Source: Hemileia vastatrix
Lineage: Eukaryota > Basidiomycota > Pucciniomycetes > Pucciniales > Zaghouaniaceae
Direction of reading: 5' to 3'
Length of the DNA: 64,000 nt
Assembly: GCA_030280995.1 (NCBI GenBank)
Contig: JASXTE010000017.1
Span: 3,864,501-3,928,500 of the forward strand
Below the pieces are notes generated by a model. It saw only the letters and a program-made list of their open reading frames with translations. It was not told the origin of the DNA and did not search any database. Both the position numbers and the translations under genes were made by a program. Below, one piece after another: positions 33,175 through 43,364 of the stretch (positions within the stretch are counted from its first letter, which is position 1; every line of letters begins with the position of its first letter).

Positions 33175-33600
33175 TTGACGATCCCCCACCCCTGGATTTT
33201 TTTGAAGTAAGGGGTGGGTATCACAAAAATTCTTTCATGTCATGAATCTTGAAAGTCATATATGAAACTTTGGCTTTACTACCCCCTGAATTTTACTGGT
33301 ATCCCAAAAATTCTTACATGTCAAGAATTTCACAAGTCTTATAAGAAATTTTGGAAAAACCCCCCATGGATTTTTTTGAAGTAAGGGACGGGTATCACCA
33401 AAAAATTTTCACCAAAATATTTACAAGTCAAAAAAATTCTATATCTGTTTTAAAAAATTGGCAATACTCTCCCCTGTATTTTATTGAAGAAAGGGGTGGG
33501 TATCACCAAAATTTTTCTAAGTCATCAATTTCACATTTCAGATTTGAAAATTTGGCAATACCCCCCCCCCTGCATTTTATTGAAGTAAGGGGTGGAAGTC
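33175..33600. repeat. About 95-bp minisatellite of the Harbinger elements (copy B)
   Basis: Roughly four to five units, each with CCCCCTG.ATTTTTTTGAAGTAAGGGGTGGGTATCACC followed by an AT-rich stretch with a TCA-rich core. Element A has two units at about 41860-42010 on the opposite strand. Copy number therefore differs between the two elements. Confidence 0.65.
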
Positions 33601-33937
33601 ATCTAAATTTAATATTATTACATAAATTTTTAAATAAATATCTAATATATATCAATTTCCCTAGTTTAAAGTAATGACAATTCCTCAAGCCAAAATGCAG
33701 ACCAAGTCCAGAAACAAAAGTTTGGGACTTTCAACAGGTATAGGCAAGAGGAACCCCATGAAACAAATAAATGTTATCATGATTACCTGTTATACAACCA
33801 AAGGTCATTGGCTCATCACTTAACTTGAGAAAATTGATAAATATCAAATATTTATTAATAATTTATGAAAAAATATATAATTTTTGATGACAACTCGAAT
33901 CCCCATACTTTTTGGATCTAGATAAAGTTTTTTTAAA

Positions 33938-35264
33938 TCAAATAACTTTACCTTCTTTCTTTACCTTATTGATTCTTTGAATCAACTTATGACTGATTTG
34001 AAATGAGCAACCGAAATGTGTTAAATCTTGACAGGATTCCAAACCAGGAGGAGCTTTGGTCATTTGATTATTATCCTTAAAAAAATTTCAAATAGTTTCG
34101 ATGATACCATTTCCCAAACTAAAATCAATGATGCACCAGTGGTCTGGAAAATATAAACCATGTCCTTTGATTTTAGCTGGAGATGGTATTGGGTGGCCAG
34201 TTATTGGATTGATATATGATAATATACCAAAAGTAAGAAAATTGGCATCATTCCTATCGATATGAATCCTATTGTGGAATCCAGAATGAGTGATAATAAC
34301 ATTAGAAAATAAAAGATATTTGTGGCTGATATCTTCCCATTTGGAGTCATACCAATTCGGTATTCCAAATTTGGTTGCAAGTTCATGATTTTTTTCAAAT
34401 GCTTTATTACAGAGCTTTTTGAGTCAAAAGGCAAGAAAAGAGTTAAAGGAAGGTAGAGTGTCCCATAAGCAAAAATCTTCATCTTTTTGAGCTTTAGTGA
34501 TATTCTTGACCAACGAATATATGCCTATATAAATGAAATAAGTGAATTGATATTAAGAATGGAAAAAAGTTATTAGACATACCAAGAGAATATCCTTTAA
34601 CAAAACCTGGTCTCCAACCAAATCCAATCATGATACCACCCAACAAAGTCGTATTCCTTATAGGTAATCGAACCAAAGCCATTTGATAAAGAGTTATGAT
34701 AAGATCCAATAGTTGATTAAAATATTTATCTTTTACACCATCAAATGAATGAACTAACAATATGAATTGAGCCTTATAAGAATTACTGATAACTGCAACA
34801 ACTCAATCATCTCCAAATTCAGTTAGATATTTGATATCTTCTGGTAATTTTTTCGGATATTGATTTTTTTATCTACTTTAGTTTTATGAAAAAAAATGTT
34901 TGGGATATGACAAAAATAATCTCACAGAGAATTTTTTTTTTCAGATATCTTTTCTTCTGATAAAACTGATTATCTTTAATTTTTTTTGAAGATTTAGATG
35001 ATGATCTTTTTTTTCAGATATCTTTTCTTCTGGTGAGACTGATTATCTTTAATTTTAATGAATGATTTAGAAGAAAAATTTTTTTTTTTGGATATCTTTT
35101 ATTCTGATCAGACTGATTATCATTAATTTTTTTGAATGATTTAGAAGATGATTGTATTGAAGTTGATTTTGAGAAGATGATAGAGATGATAAAGATGAAG
35201 ATGATAAAGAGGATAAAGATGAAGATGATAGAGAAGTGAGGGTTGAATCTGAAGAAGAAGACAT
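33938..35264 (-). pseudogene. Tet-like 2OG-Fe(II) oxygenase, element B
   Basis: Counterpart of 18709-20041 plus 41460-41559. From ATG 35264: Ser-rich N-terminus (MSSSSDSTLTSLSSSSLSSL), then Lys/Asp-rich repeats encoded by three about 75-bp units (about 34920-35140). The core reads KLPEDIKYLTEFGDD (stop), YFNQLLDLIITLYQMALVRL, LLGGIMIGFGWRPGFVKGYS, a 58-nt intron (34525-34582), then FSNVIITHSGFHNRIHIDRN, IPSPAKIKGHGLYFPDHWCI, TKAPPGLESCQDLTHFGCSF and QISHKLIQRINKVKK. The metal-ligand HxD is intact (HID), but the distal His region reads NNQMT where copy A has NHQTT. TGA at 34424-34426 lies at the same codon as in copy A. Length without introns is near 400 codons. Confidence 0.75.
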
Positions 35265-35734
35265 TTATTTGATCTGAAAAAAATTTAAATGTCAAAAAAA
35301 AATTTAACACATATTTAAAAAAAAAACTCACATAATAATATCTTTAAAAATAAAATTTAAAGCAATATCCTTTTAAAAAATTAAAAAAAAATTTATAAAT
35401 TTTCAGTAAAAATTATTTTTAAAAAAAATTACAAAAGAAAACCTGAAGTTTGGTTTTAAAAAACCTTCACAGAAAATCCTGTCAAAATAATAAAAAAAAA
35501 AAATCTGTAAAAGAAAAATCAGAACAAATAAAATTAAAAAAAAAATAATTAAGTAAAATTATTTTTAAGAAAAATTAAAAATTAATATCTAAACCTTTTT
35601 TGTTTTGTAATTTACAGGGAGAGACCTTAACAGAATGTAATAGTTATTTTTTTCTAAAATTCTGCCAAAAAAAAAAAAAAAAAAAAAATACATTTTAGTA
35701 TGTTTTTTAAAAGATAGGTAACCCCTATTCAACT

Positions 35735-36380
35735 CCCATAACAGTCCCCTTTCCCCCCTTACTTTCTCTGAAATCACCTCTAAAATCCCTCCCTCCTTGC
35801 CTCAAAACCACCCTCAAATCCCCCTGAAAACCCCTCCTTAATTGCCACAAAACCCCCCCAAACCCCCCTTTCCCCCCTCTTTAGTCGCTTCAACCCCCCC
35901 CATTTAGCTCCCATCTCCCCCTTACACTCCCCTTAAACCAAATCTAGCGCCTCCTACTCCTTAGCAAACGATGACTAACAATTGTTCGTTAAGTAAATGA
36001 ATCAATAGTGATTTGTTTACTTAACAAAAGATCATTAACGATCGTTTGTTAAGAAGGAGAGGGGGTAGAGGTGGGTAAAGGGAAGTGGAAGGGGGGGAGG
36101 GGACCTAAAAGGAGGGGGTTGAAGCGGCTAAAGAGAGGAGAAGGGGGGATAGCTGAGGTGCCTAAAGAGAGGGGAAGGGGGGTGATGAGGTGCCTAAAGA
36201 GAGGGGAAGGGGGGGTCTTGAGACACCTAAAGAGGGGGGAAAGGGGGGATTTGGGACAGGCAAGGAGGGTGAAATAAGGGGCTGTTGAGGAAGGTAAAGA
36301 GACTGGAGAAGGAATGACTTGAGGCAGGTGAAGAGAGAGGAAAAGGGGTGAAATGAGGGTGCTAAAGAGGGTGAAGGAGA
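35735..36380. repeat. C-rich to G-rich foldback with central hairpin, element B
   Basis: C-rich arm 35735-35935 and G-rich arm 36055-36380. Between them lies a hairpin with stem GTTAAGTAAA (35988-35997) and TTTACTTAAC (36016-36025), plus inner AATCA/TGATT. The centre differs in sequence from element A (18243-18272) but not in plan. The ORFs across the arms are compositional. Confidence 0.75.
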
Positions 36381-36846
36381 GAAAAAAAAAATAAAATAAA
36401 ATAAAATAAAAGAGAAAATAAAAAAAAGTTAGTCTAACCTTAAAAATAAAAAAAGGACTTAAAAAAAAAAAACAAAACAAAAAAAATAAAAAACAAAAAA
36501 CAAAAAAAAGCAAAATAAAAAAATTCATGATTAGCAAATAAAAAACAAGAAAAAAGAAAAAAAAAAGACTTACCTGGTGAAATGAGTTGAGAAAATAATA
36601 GTAACGAAAATATTTGAGTGATATTTGAGGAGAGGATTAAAAGGGTATGAGTGATGAAAGAAAAAAAAATCACTGACAAAATATGTGATTTCATGTTGAG
36701 CTGGTGAGAGAAAACCAATGAGCCATCCAAAAAAAAGATCTTCACCATAAATTCCAAAAAAAAAAATGAATATGCAACAAACCAAAATACCAAAACAAGT
36801 GAATGAAGTATACAAAGAGGACATTTGGAGAGTAAAAAAAAATAAT

Positions 36847-38060
36847 TTAAAAGGGTGGTGAAGAGAAATGTTGGAGAGTAATAGGCATAATGATAGAGTG
36901 TATGCCGGTTGAATGAATGTTTTGCAATTCAAGGGAGGAAAGAGCCGGTGCTGGTTTAGGATCCTCTTCTTCATAAAGATAATTCCACTCATCCTTTAAA
37001 TTAGCTAGGATATTGTGGAGTATAATGCAAGTCATGATCCAATTATTTGCAGTTTTGATCTCCAATTTTTTTTGGAATTGGATTCTGAGCTCCCAAAGAC
37101 TAGACAATCGTCCCTTTAAAATACCTATAGCATGTTCAATTTGTACTCTTGATTGGGCAAGGTGATAATTAAATTTAGTTTTGGGGTCATTTTTTAAGGT
37201 TGCACCACGGAAAGCAGGTATAATGTACTTCCCACTTGCGTATGCTGAGTCTGCAAGGAGGTACTTAGATTCATCAAAGTATGAGTCAGGGGTTTGAGAA
37301 ATCCTCATTCTTTGGAAGACGGAAGAGTCATGACATGAGCCAGGGCATCCACTATGAAAAGCAATAAATTTTTTATTGACATCGCATACAAGTTGAATGG
37401 CAATAGAATATCTAGAAAGAAGATAAAAAGTTAGTTTATGAAGGATGAGAAATTGGAGAAGATTTTGAAGAAACATTTTTTTGAGATCAAAATAATGGTT
37501 GCCATCATGAGCAGGCTTTTGACTCAAAGGTATAGTTGTGCCATCAACAAATCCTACACAGCCAGGGAAACCTTCAGCTTGCATTACTTGAGAGGATTCA
37601 AGTTGCTGTTCTGGATTTGGCCAAGCAAGTGTTTGAGACTTGAGGGAAAGGATAGCAATCATACAGAGCTTGGTGTATAATATCACGGTACCATATCCTA
37701 TGTTAAAGAGATTATCCAAACGTCTTACAGCAGCACCGTTTCCATTTGAGCCAAAGCGACATAGTGCAACAGCAAGTTGGATGGCAGGATTACACTGTTT
37801 TTTATGGGAATTGTTATGAAAGATAGGATGATCGGAGATGAGTTGATAAAGTTTGAAGAAAGAATCGGGAGAAGTTCTAAAAAGTTATGTGAATTTTAAA
37901 TGAGGAATGGTGAGAATAAAGGCCAGATCATATTGGGGATCATGATAAAGATTTGGCCCCCTGGTGATGATGTAACGTTTTTGGAAAGAAAACACATTTA
38001 AGCTAAAGCATCTTTCAAATCAGAGTCAGATTTATGGTAGAGAACTAAAAGTAAAAAGAT
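36847..38060 (-). pseudogene. Harbinger-like DDE transposase, element B
   Basis: Better-preserved copy. The N-terminal part upstream of 37719 reads KRYIITRGPNLYHDPQYD, a stop near 37890, TSPDSFFKLYQLISDHPIFH and LAVALCRFGSNGNGAAVRRL. The open frame 37719-36847 (290 codons) holds the DDE triad: Asp59 (GCVGFVDGTTIPLS), Asp157 (YLLADSAYASGKY) and Glu195 (SRVQIEHAIGILKGRLSSLW). Residues about 81-102 are a retained intron: its 3' site TTTCTAG matches element A, but its 5' site reads TGTTTC instead of GGTAGA. The C-terminus (MTCIILHNILANLKDEWNYL) is acidic. Apart from the lost splice site and the upstream stop, the catalytic domain looks complete. Confidence 0.88.
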
Positions 38061-38372
38061 GGCATTAATAGTGGAGTGAAGTAGCCGTCTAGTAGAGAGG
38101 TGTTTCATTGTTGCCGGTGGAAGGGTTATGTGATGATGTAAGTGGGAATTCACCGCCAAATGTGCAGTTGGGGTGTGTAGATAGAAAAAAAACTTAGGTG
38201 TTTGCCACCAAAATTAAGTATCATAGAGTGAGGAAAGACTTAAGGATGGAATCAGCAATTATGAGTAATGTGACTTTCTTGCAAATCCATCATGGATGAG
38301 ATGAGTTTGGGATCAGGAATTAGGAATAGAAATTGGGGTATAAGAGGCAGGATAATGCATTATCCTGGATTC

Positions 38373-38404
38373 CTTATCCACTAGCCCCGGGGCTAGTGGA
38401 TAAG
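38373..38404. repeat. Perfect 32-bp palindrome near the right end of element B
   Basis: CTTATCCACTAGCCCC (38373-38388) is followed immediately by its exact complement (38389-38404), centred on CCCCGGGG, 84 bp inside the right TIR. Unusual GC content for this region. Position parallels the subterminal palindromes of element A. Confidence 0.85.
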
Positions 38405-38492
38405 AATCTTCTGCAATTAATAATGTCTGATCCCAGAAAAAAAAATTCCTGATCCCTAATTGTGGATCCCTGAACATTGATACCCCCTATTA

Positions 38493-38730
38493 TAATTTTA
38501 TTATTAATTTTTATTCCCAATCAACTATACTATTAAGCACGGTGTTAGGGAGTAAAAATGTATGGGACATTTATTTACATTAATTATTTATACTACTTAA
38601 TATACTTAACTAGTTAGTTGTAAGTAATACATAAGTAAATAATTAATTGTTAGAAATAAAAAGGGGTGTGGCTTCATCTCAGTAAAATAATTAATTATTT
38701 TACCGGGTAAGTCTAGTAGCCTGGCTGTCA
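38493..38730 (-). repeat. Outer part of the element II 5' LTR
   Basis: Resumes the LTR after Harbinger element B and matches 22456-22696. Ends GGCTGTCA, one base different from GGCTGACA at the other LTR. CTTCC follows. Confidence 0.9.
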
Positions 38731-41459
38731 CTTCCCTTCAACTTACATGTATAAGTCTAAAAAATTAATATGATGCTCTGAATACTCTATATAATGTGTA
38801 CCTAAGGCAAAAATAATGTTTTTTTGAAGTACTTCAAATCTAAGCAGAAGAGCTGATATCTTTTTTATGTAATATAGTTTTATAAAATTGATTTTTATGT
38901 AGTTTCTTAATCCGTTATATGGAAAGAAATCATATCATAATAATATATAATCAAATTAAAACTATTTTTAATATAATATTTTCTAAAAATGATTCTTAAT
39001 TTTTACTTATTTTCAGAACTTCAAAGTATTTAATAAAAATATTTTGATATAAAAATATAATTATTTTTCTATTTAAAAGTCATTAATAAAACTTCTAAAA
39101 AAGTAGAAATTTTTCATTGCTTAAATTATCTTGAACCACACTTGGAAACGAGATTGCATTGAGAGTTCATTGTAACTTCCACCAAAAACATGATAAATAT
39201 TTTTTTTGAAAATGTATATAGTCATTGAAATAAAAAAATTAGTAAAAGAAAGGACTCAGATAGTTTATTCTGTTACTGAATAGATTATCATAAATATATT
39301 GAGGTAGATAACTTATTGAAGTTTTTTAAATTTGCAGTTATTACAGTCAATTATCCAGTTATATATAGCAATCACAAAACAAGAAATCAGCCTAAATGGT
39401 TATATATGTGGATAAATCTTTTCTTCAACCTTTACCCAAATTATTTAATTTAATTCAAAGCTATTTTTAATCTAAACAACATATTTTACTATTACATTTA
39501 AAAATAAATACAATAAACTCATATAATACATAAGTTCAATAGTTTAAAATCTCTTTAAATGTTTTATTCTAGTTTTCAACTTTTTGCTACAATCTTCCTA
39601 TTATATTATTTATTTATATCATGTATAGTTATCAGAAGAATTCTGTGAATTCTTGTGTAAAAAAGAAAAATGGTATTTCATTACCAATTATTTTACTATA
39701 TTACTTTCTTAGTCTTAAAGTGCATTGTAAATCAAAAATATAAAATAAAGAAGTTTAAACAATAGGTTTAAGTTCAAAAATGTCAATAAAAATAATTATT
39801 AATCATTTTCCATATTGGCAGAATAGAGCTGTAGATTGAGGGGGTGGACTCTGATGTTTGCCCAAAGAACAAAGTTCACACTCCATTTTTCACTACCTCA
39901 ATAGAAAATCTCTCAATCTATCCACACAAATTTTTCTGCCTTTTCATTTCTGTTAATTCTATTACCACTCCCCACCCTTTTATTGCCCTCCTGTTACATT
40001 TGCTACACCCTTTAAGCTTCAAAATCTATGTTTAAGCCCTCCTCACTACTCCCCTCCACTTTATTTTCACTTTTAACATAAATACACCCGTTTTGCAACC
40101 TCTCACTCACCTCCCATTCCACTCACTCACCCAAATCACCTCCATTAGCCCTCACCAGCCTTTCTCTCACATTCTCAAACTATTACTCACCTCCCCAGTC
40201 TATTGTCCACATCCCCCAGCTCATGCTTACCTCCCCTAGCCCTTTCTCACCTTCCCAAGCCCTTTACAGCCCTTCACTCACCTCTTCCAGCCTCCCCCAG
40301 TCCCTTACTTTGGCTGGAGATGTGAGCGAGGTGCTGTAAAGACTAAGTAGGGCTGGGAGAAGTGAGTGAGAGGATTTTATCACCTCCCACAGACTTTCAA
40401 AGCCTCTCGCTAACCTCCCCCAGCTTCCCCAGTCCCTTAATTTGGCTGGAGATGTGAACGAGGTGCTGTAAAGACTAAGTAGGGCTGTGAGTAGTAGGTG
40501 AGAGGCTTTAATCACCTCTCCTAGCCCTTTAAGGACCCTGGCTCACCTTTTCCAGCCTTCCCAAAGTGGGTTAGGAGCTTTTTATAACCTCTCCCAGTCC
40601 TGTAAATCCCCTCTCTCACCTTCCCCAGTCTTCCCCAGTCCCTTGATTTTTCTGGGGGAGGTGAGCAATGAGATTGGAGAGGTGAAAAAAGTGTTGGGGA
40701 GGCATGCAAGGGCTTGGGAAGTAGCCAGCCTTTTATAAACTTGACAATAATTAATATGTATAAATTAGAAAACACAAGGAATAAAATTTTGAGGAATTAT
40801 AACCCATTCCAAGTGGTAAACAATGTAACTAATTACATATTTCAGAATTTGAGTTGCTTGTGTTTACTAAAAAAATGTGGCCAATTGTTGAGAAAGGAAT
40901 ATATTTGTAGGGAAGAAACATGAAAAATGAAAAAATACAAAGGAGAATAAAACTAAATAATGACAGTGGGCTGGGAAAGGTGAGTGAGGTTCTGGGGGAG
41001 GTGTGAGAAATGAAGAGAAGAGAAGGGAGAGGGGAGAAGGAGAGGAGAGTTGTTTTCTCACTGTGAAGGGAAGGAATAGGGTAGAAAGGGTAAGTAGATG
41101 GAAAGGTTAGCAATGAGATAAGGGGGTAGGATAGGAAGTCAGATTGAAGATAAGGGAGAATTATGGGAGGGAGGCATCAGATGGAAGTCCCACTTGGAAT
41201 TCTACCAGGAATCAATTCAGGAAGCAAAAAAAAGCACTAGACGTCTAGTGCACACTTTTTTCCTGCTGTGAATATTTTTTTAACTATTAATCAGCTGTGG
41301 TTCAATGAAGGTTCAAAACAGTTTCAAGTTGTTTTCAAAGTAAATTCAATATTTATTCATGATTGTTTCATCACCACCTCAATGTGTGCTGAAAAAAATA
41401 TGAATTAGGGTTCAAGGTTGCGGACTTGCTAGCAAGTCCGCCCCCCATATTGCGATGTG
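38731..41459. other. Right own part of the TIR element, noncoding with skewed tracts
   Basis: 38740-39830 is AT-rich with nothing recognisable. 39880-40730 is pyrimidine-rich (CTCACCTCCCCCAGCC type), and 40960-41170 is purine-rich with the complementary words (GGTGAGTGAGGTTCTGGGGG). This is again a C-to-G inverted arrangement. A 132-bp tandem duplication lies at 40301-40432 and 40433-about 40560. A perfect 18-bp palindrome GCACTAGACGTCTAGTGC lies at 41234-41251. The right TIR ends at 41459. No gene supported. Confidence 0.6.
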
Positions 41460-41559
41460 TCAAAAGTTAATCCAACAAATAAACAAGTTAAAAAAAGAAG
41501 AAAAAGGTAAGAAATTTAAAAATTCTTTAGGTAGATCTAAAAAGTATGGGGATTTGTAG
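41460..41559 (+). pseudogene. Tet-like oxygenase of element A, 3' end
   Basis: Continuation of 18709-20041 after the TIR element. It reads KLIQQINKLKKEEKGKKFKN, then GRSKKYGDL and TAG at 41557. Element B reads KLIQRINKVKKEGKVI and stop, followed by a collinear SRSKKYGD. The next 350 bp (to about 41860) match 33600-33900 inverted and form the shared 3' region. Confidence 0.75.
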
Positions 41560-42069
41560 AGTAACCAAATATTTAATATTCTTCAATAAATTTTTAATAA
41601 ATAAATCTGATATGTCACTTTACTAAATTAAAGTAATGAGCCAATGAACTTGGGTTGTATAAAAGGTAATCATGAAAAAATTAATTTGTTTCATGGGGTT
41701 CCTCTAGCCTATACCTGTGAAGAGTCCCAAACTTAGTTTATAGACTTGATCTGCATTTTGGCATGAGGAATTGTCATTACTATAAAAGTAGTAGATTTGA
41801 CATATCTTATTTATATATTAATTAATTTATGTAATTATATTAAATTTTGGTGACTTTCACCCTTTACTTTAATAAAATTCAAGGGAAGGTATTGCCAAAT
41901 TTTTAAATCTGACATGTGAAATTGATGACTTAGAAAAATTTGGTGGTACCCACCCCTTGTTTCAATAAAACTCAAGGGGAGGTATTGCCAAATTTTCAAA
42001 AGAGATATAGAATTTTAATGACTTAGAAATCAAACAAAATTAATTTAACTAGAAAAACAATTTATCAAT

Positions 42070-43364
42070 TGAAAAAATTAAGCAATTTTTTAATGTCCTC
42101 ATAAGATTGGCCATTTTTTACACATTCCATAATGAAATCTTTTTTTTAAAACTTTCTTGTTTTTCCAATTCACAAGTAGCCATTTCTATTTGAAATTGAT
42201 GGTCATTTACTATTTCCATCTGCTCTGCCTCAAATTTTTTTTCTTCCAAATCTAAGGCTTGCTGATCTTTCCTTAGCATATGATCAAACTTCATCTTCTC
42301 AAAGTCCAGGGCATTTTTTGCAATACAGGTCTTTGCTACAAAAAGAGAAATGAAAAAAATAAGTTAATGAATAAGATATATAGTAAACAAAATTTACTTA
42401 TATCTTTTTTTTCAAAATAATCCTCAAGGGAGCCAATTGAGCTTGCTGAAGTATTACCACGTTTTAAAAGGTGGTTCAAGTTCATTGAAGTTGAGGCTTG
42501 ATGCTTTAGTTTGGAGCTTGAACAAGAGGCTTCAGGAAGTTCATCTAAAGCAGCTTCTAAAGCAGGATTCACATTTCCAGAATTGAGATTATTTAATGGA
42601 GTTTGAGTTTGAGTAGGAGGAGACTGGAAATAAAGAGAAATTTAGAGAAGAATTGAAGAAAAAAGAAAAAGTAAACATACACTTAAATTTTGGGGCTCTG
42701 AGTATTCAGATCTGCTGCAATATAATTGTTCTGCTTGATAGTTGGAATCATCTTCAGCTGAACTATGGTTAGAAGGTGGAGGGGATTAATCCTGTTTATG
42801 TACAGGTATTTAAGGAGGATTATTTGATGGTTGAGATCCAGAGGGTATATCCTTAGTAGTATCATGTAGAAACCAAGGGTTTACATCAACTTGGGAGACA
42901 AAAATAATATCCATTTCTTCATAGAGAGGACATATGACATTGAGATTTTTGGAACCAGTAGTAATTCCAATCTCCAAATCATCATCGTCAATACCAAAGC
43001 CAGTTTCATTTGCAGCATGATGAGCCTTTATATATTTTGATTGATAACTCTTAAATCTCTCCTTCATTTTTTTAGGATTGATATTGATTCTCCCCCTTGT
43101 TTTCTTTCTTACTTCATTGGCCATCAATAAGTAGCCATTAACCTTTGAAGAAGGTGGACATCCAATACCAGTGGACTTTTCACATCCAAAACATGCATCA
43201 TAATTTGATTTTATCATAAATAAGTTGATTATGATGAGATAATCATCCTTTCTTAGCTGACCTGACTTTGATTTTTCAGGTGTAAGGCTTACTTTACAAA
43301 GAGAATTTTGTGACAAAGCAGATTTTTGAGTTAACTTTTGAGATTTGGAATGTCTGGGAGGCAT
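42070..43364 (-). pseudogene. ORF2 (basic DNA-binding-like protein with coiled coil), element A
   Basis: From ATG 43364 (MPPRHSKSQKLTQKSALSQN): basic lead, then the core YLIIINLFMIKSNYDACFGC, SSKVNGYLLMANEVRKKTRG, KMKERFKSYQSKYIKAHHAA and NETGFGIDDDDLEIGITTGS, then VICPLYEEMDIIFV. The frame closes at 42810. Further exons follow: 42399-42605 (NVNPALEAALDELPEASCSS), bounded by TTTCCAG at about 42627 and GTAAATTTTG at about 42398, then a coiled coil (ALDFEKMKFDHMLRKDQQAL, DLEEKKFEAEQMEIV) after TTTGTAG at about 42337. Related to 30517-31860 in element B. Function as transposase partner is inferred from the PIF/Harbinger two-gene plan. Its opposing orientation to the transposase is shared by both elements. 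Confidence 0.75.

Larger units (their letters stand above)
30150..38487 (-). mobile_element. Harbinger-type DNA transposon B carrying a Tet-like oxygenase
   Basis: Termini GGGGGTAACAATGTT (30150 inward) and GGGGGTATCAATGTT (38487 inward, minus strand). Target duplication TATTA is exact (30145-30149 and 38488-38492), and the empty site is visible in the other LTR of element II. Order on the minus strand: transposase (about 36850-38060), C-rich/G-rich foldback (35735-36380), Tet-like oxygenase (33938-35264), about 95-bp minisatellite (33175-33600), and opposing ORF2 (30517-33020, plus strand) split by solo LTR B. Same organisation as element A in the opposite orientation. Confidence 0.9.
21922..38730 (-). 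mobile_element. Ty3/gypsy element II (chromovirus-like), best preserved
   Basis: LTRs run from TGTCAGCC to TTGACA on the minus strand. The 3' LTR is 21922-22696 (775 bp). The 5' LTR is 29597-30149 plus 38493-38730, split by Harbinger element B. Flanks CTTCT (21917-21921) and CTTCC (38731-38735) form a near-perfect 5-bp duplication. Primer site at 29582-29596, polypurine tract at 22697-22708. Order on the minus strand: gag, zinc knuckle, protease, RT, RNase H, integrase, GPY/F, chromodomain. Gag is broken, but pol has a single internal stop. Confidence 0.9.
20042..41459. mobile_element. TIR element interrupting the oxygenase, no gene seen in it
   Basis: Left end CCACACAATATTTTGGGGGG then ACTTTCTAGCAAGTCC. 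Right end on the minus strand is CACATCGCAATATGGGGGGC then GGACTTGCTAGCAAGTCC. Target duplication TCACA (20037-20041) and TCAAA (41460-41464). Removal rejoins FQIS-HKLIQQINK, matching FQIS-HKLIQRINK in element B. Own sequence is about 4.6 kb (20042-21921 and 38731-41459); the rest is Ty3 element II and its insertions. No transposase is recognisable in the own sequence, so it looks non-autonomous. Shared TIRs with the MITE define one family, whose superfamily is not assigned. Confidence 0.75.

Noticed and set aside
36049..36992. Overlapping minus-strand ORFs rich in Phe, Ser and Leu
   Set aside because: They cover the G-rich arm and T-rich tracts beside the transposase; no domain, not conserved in element A.
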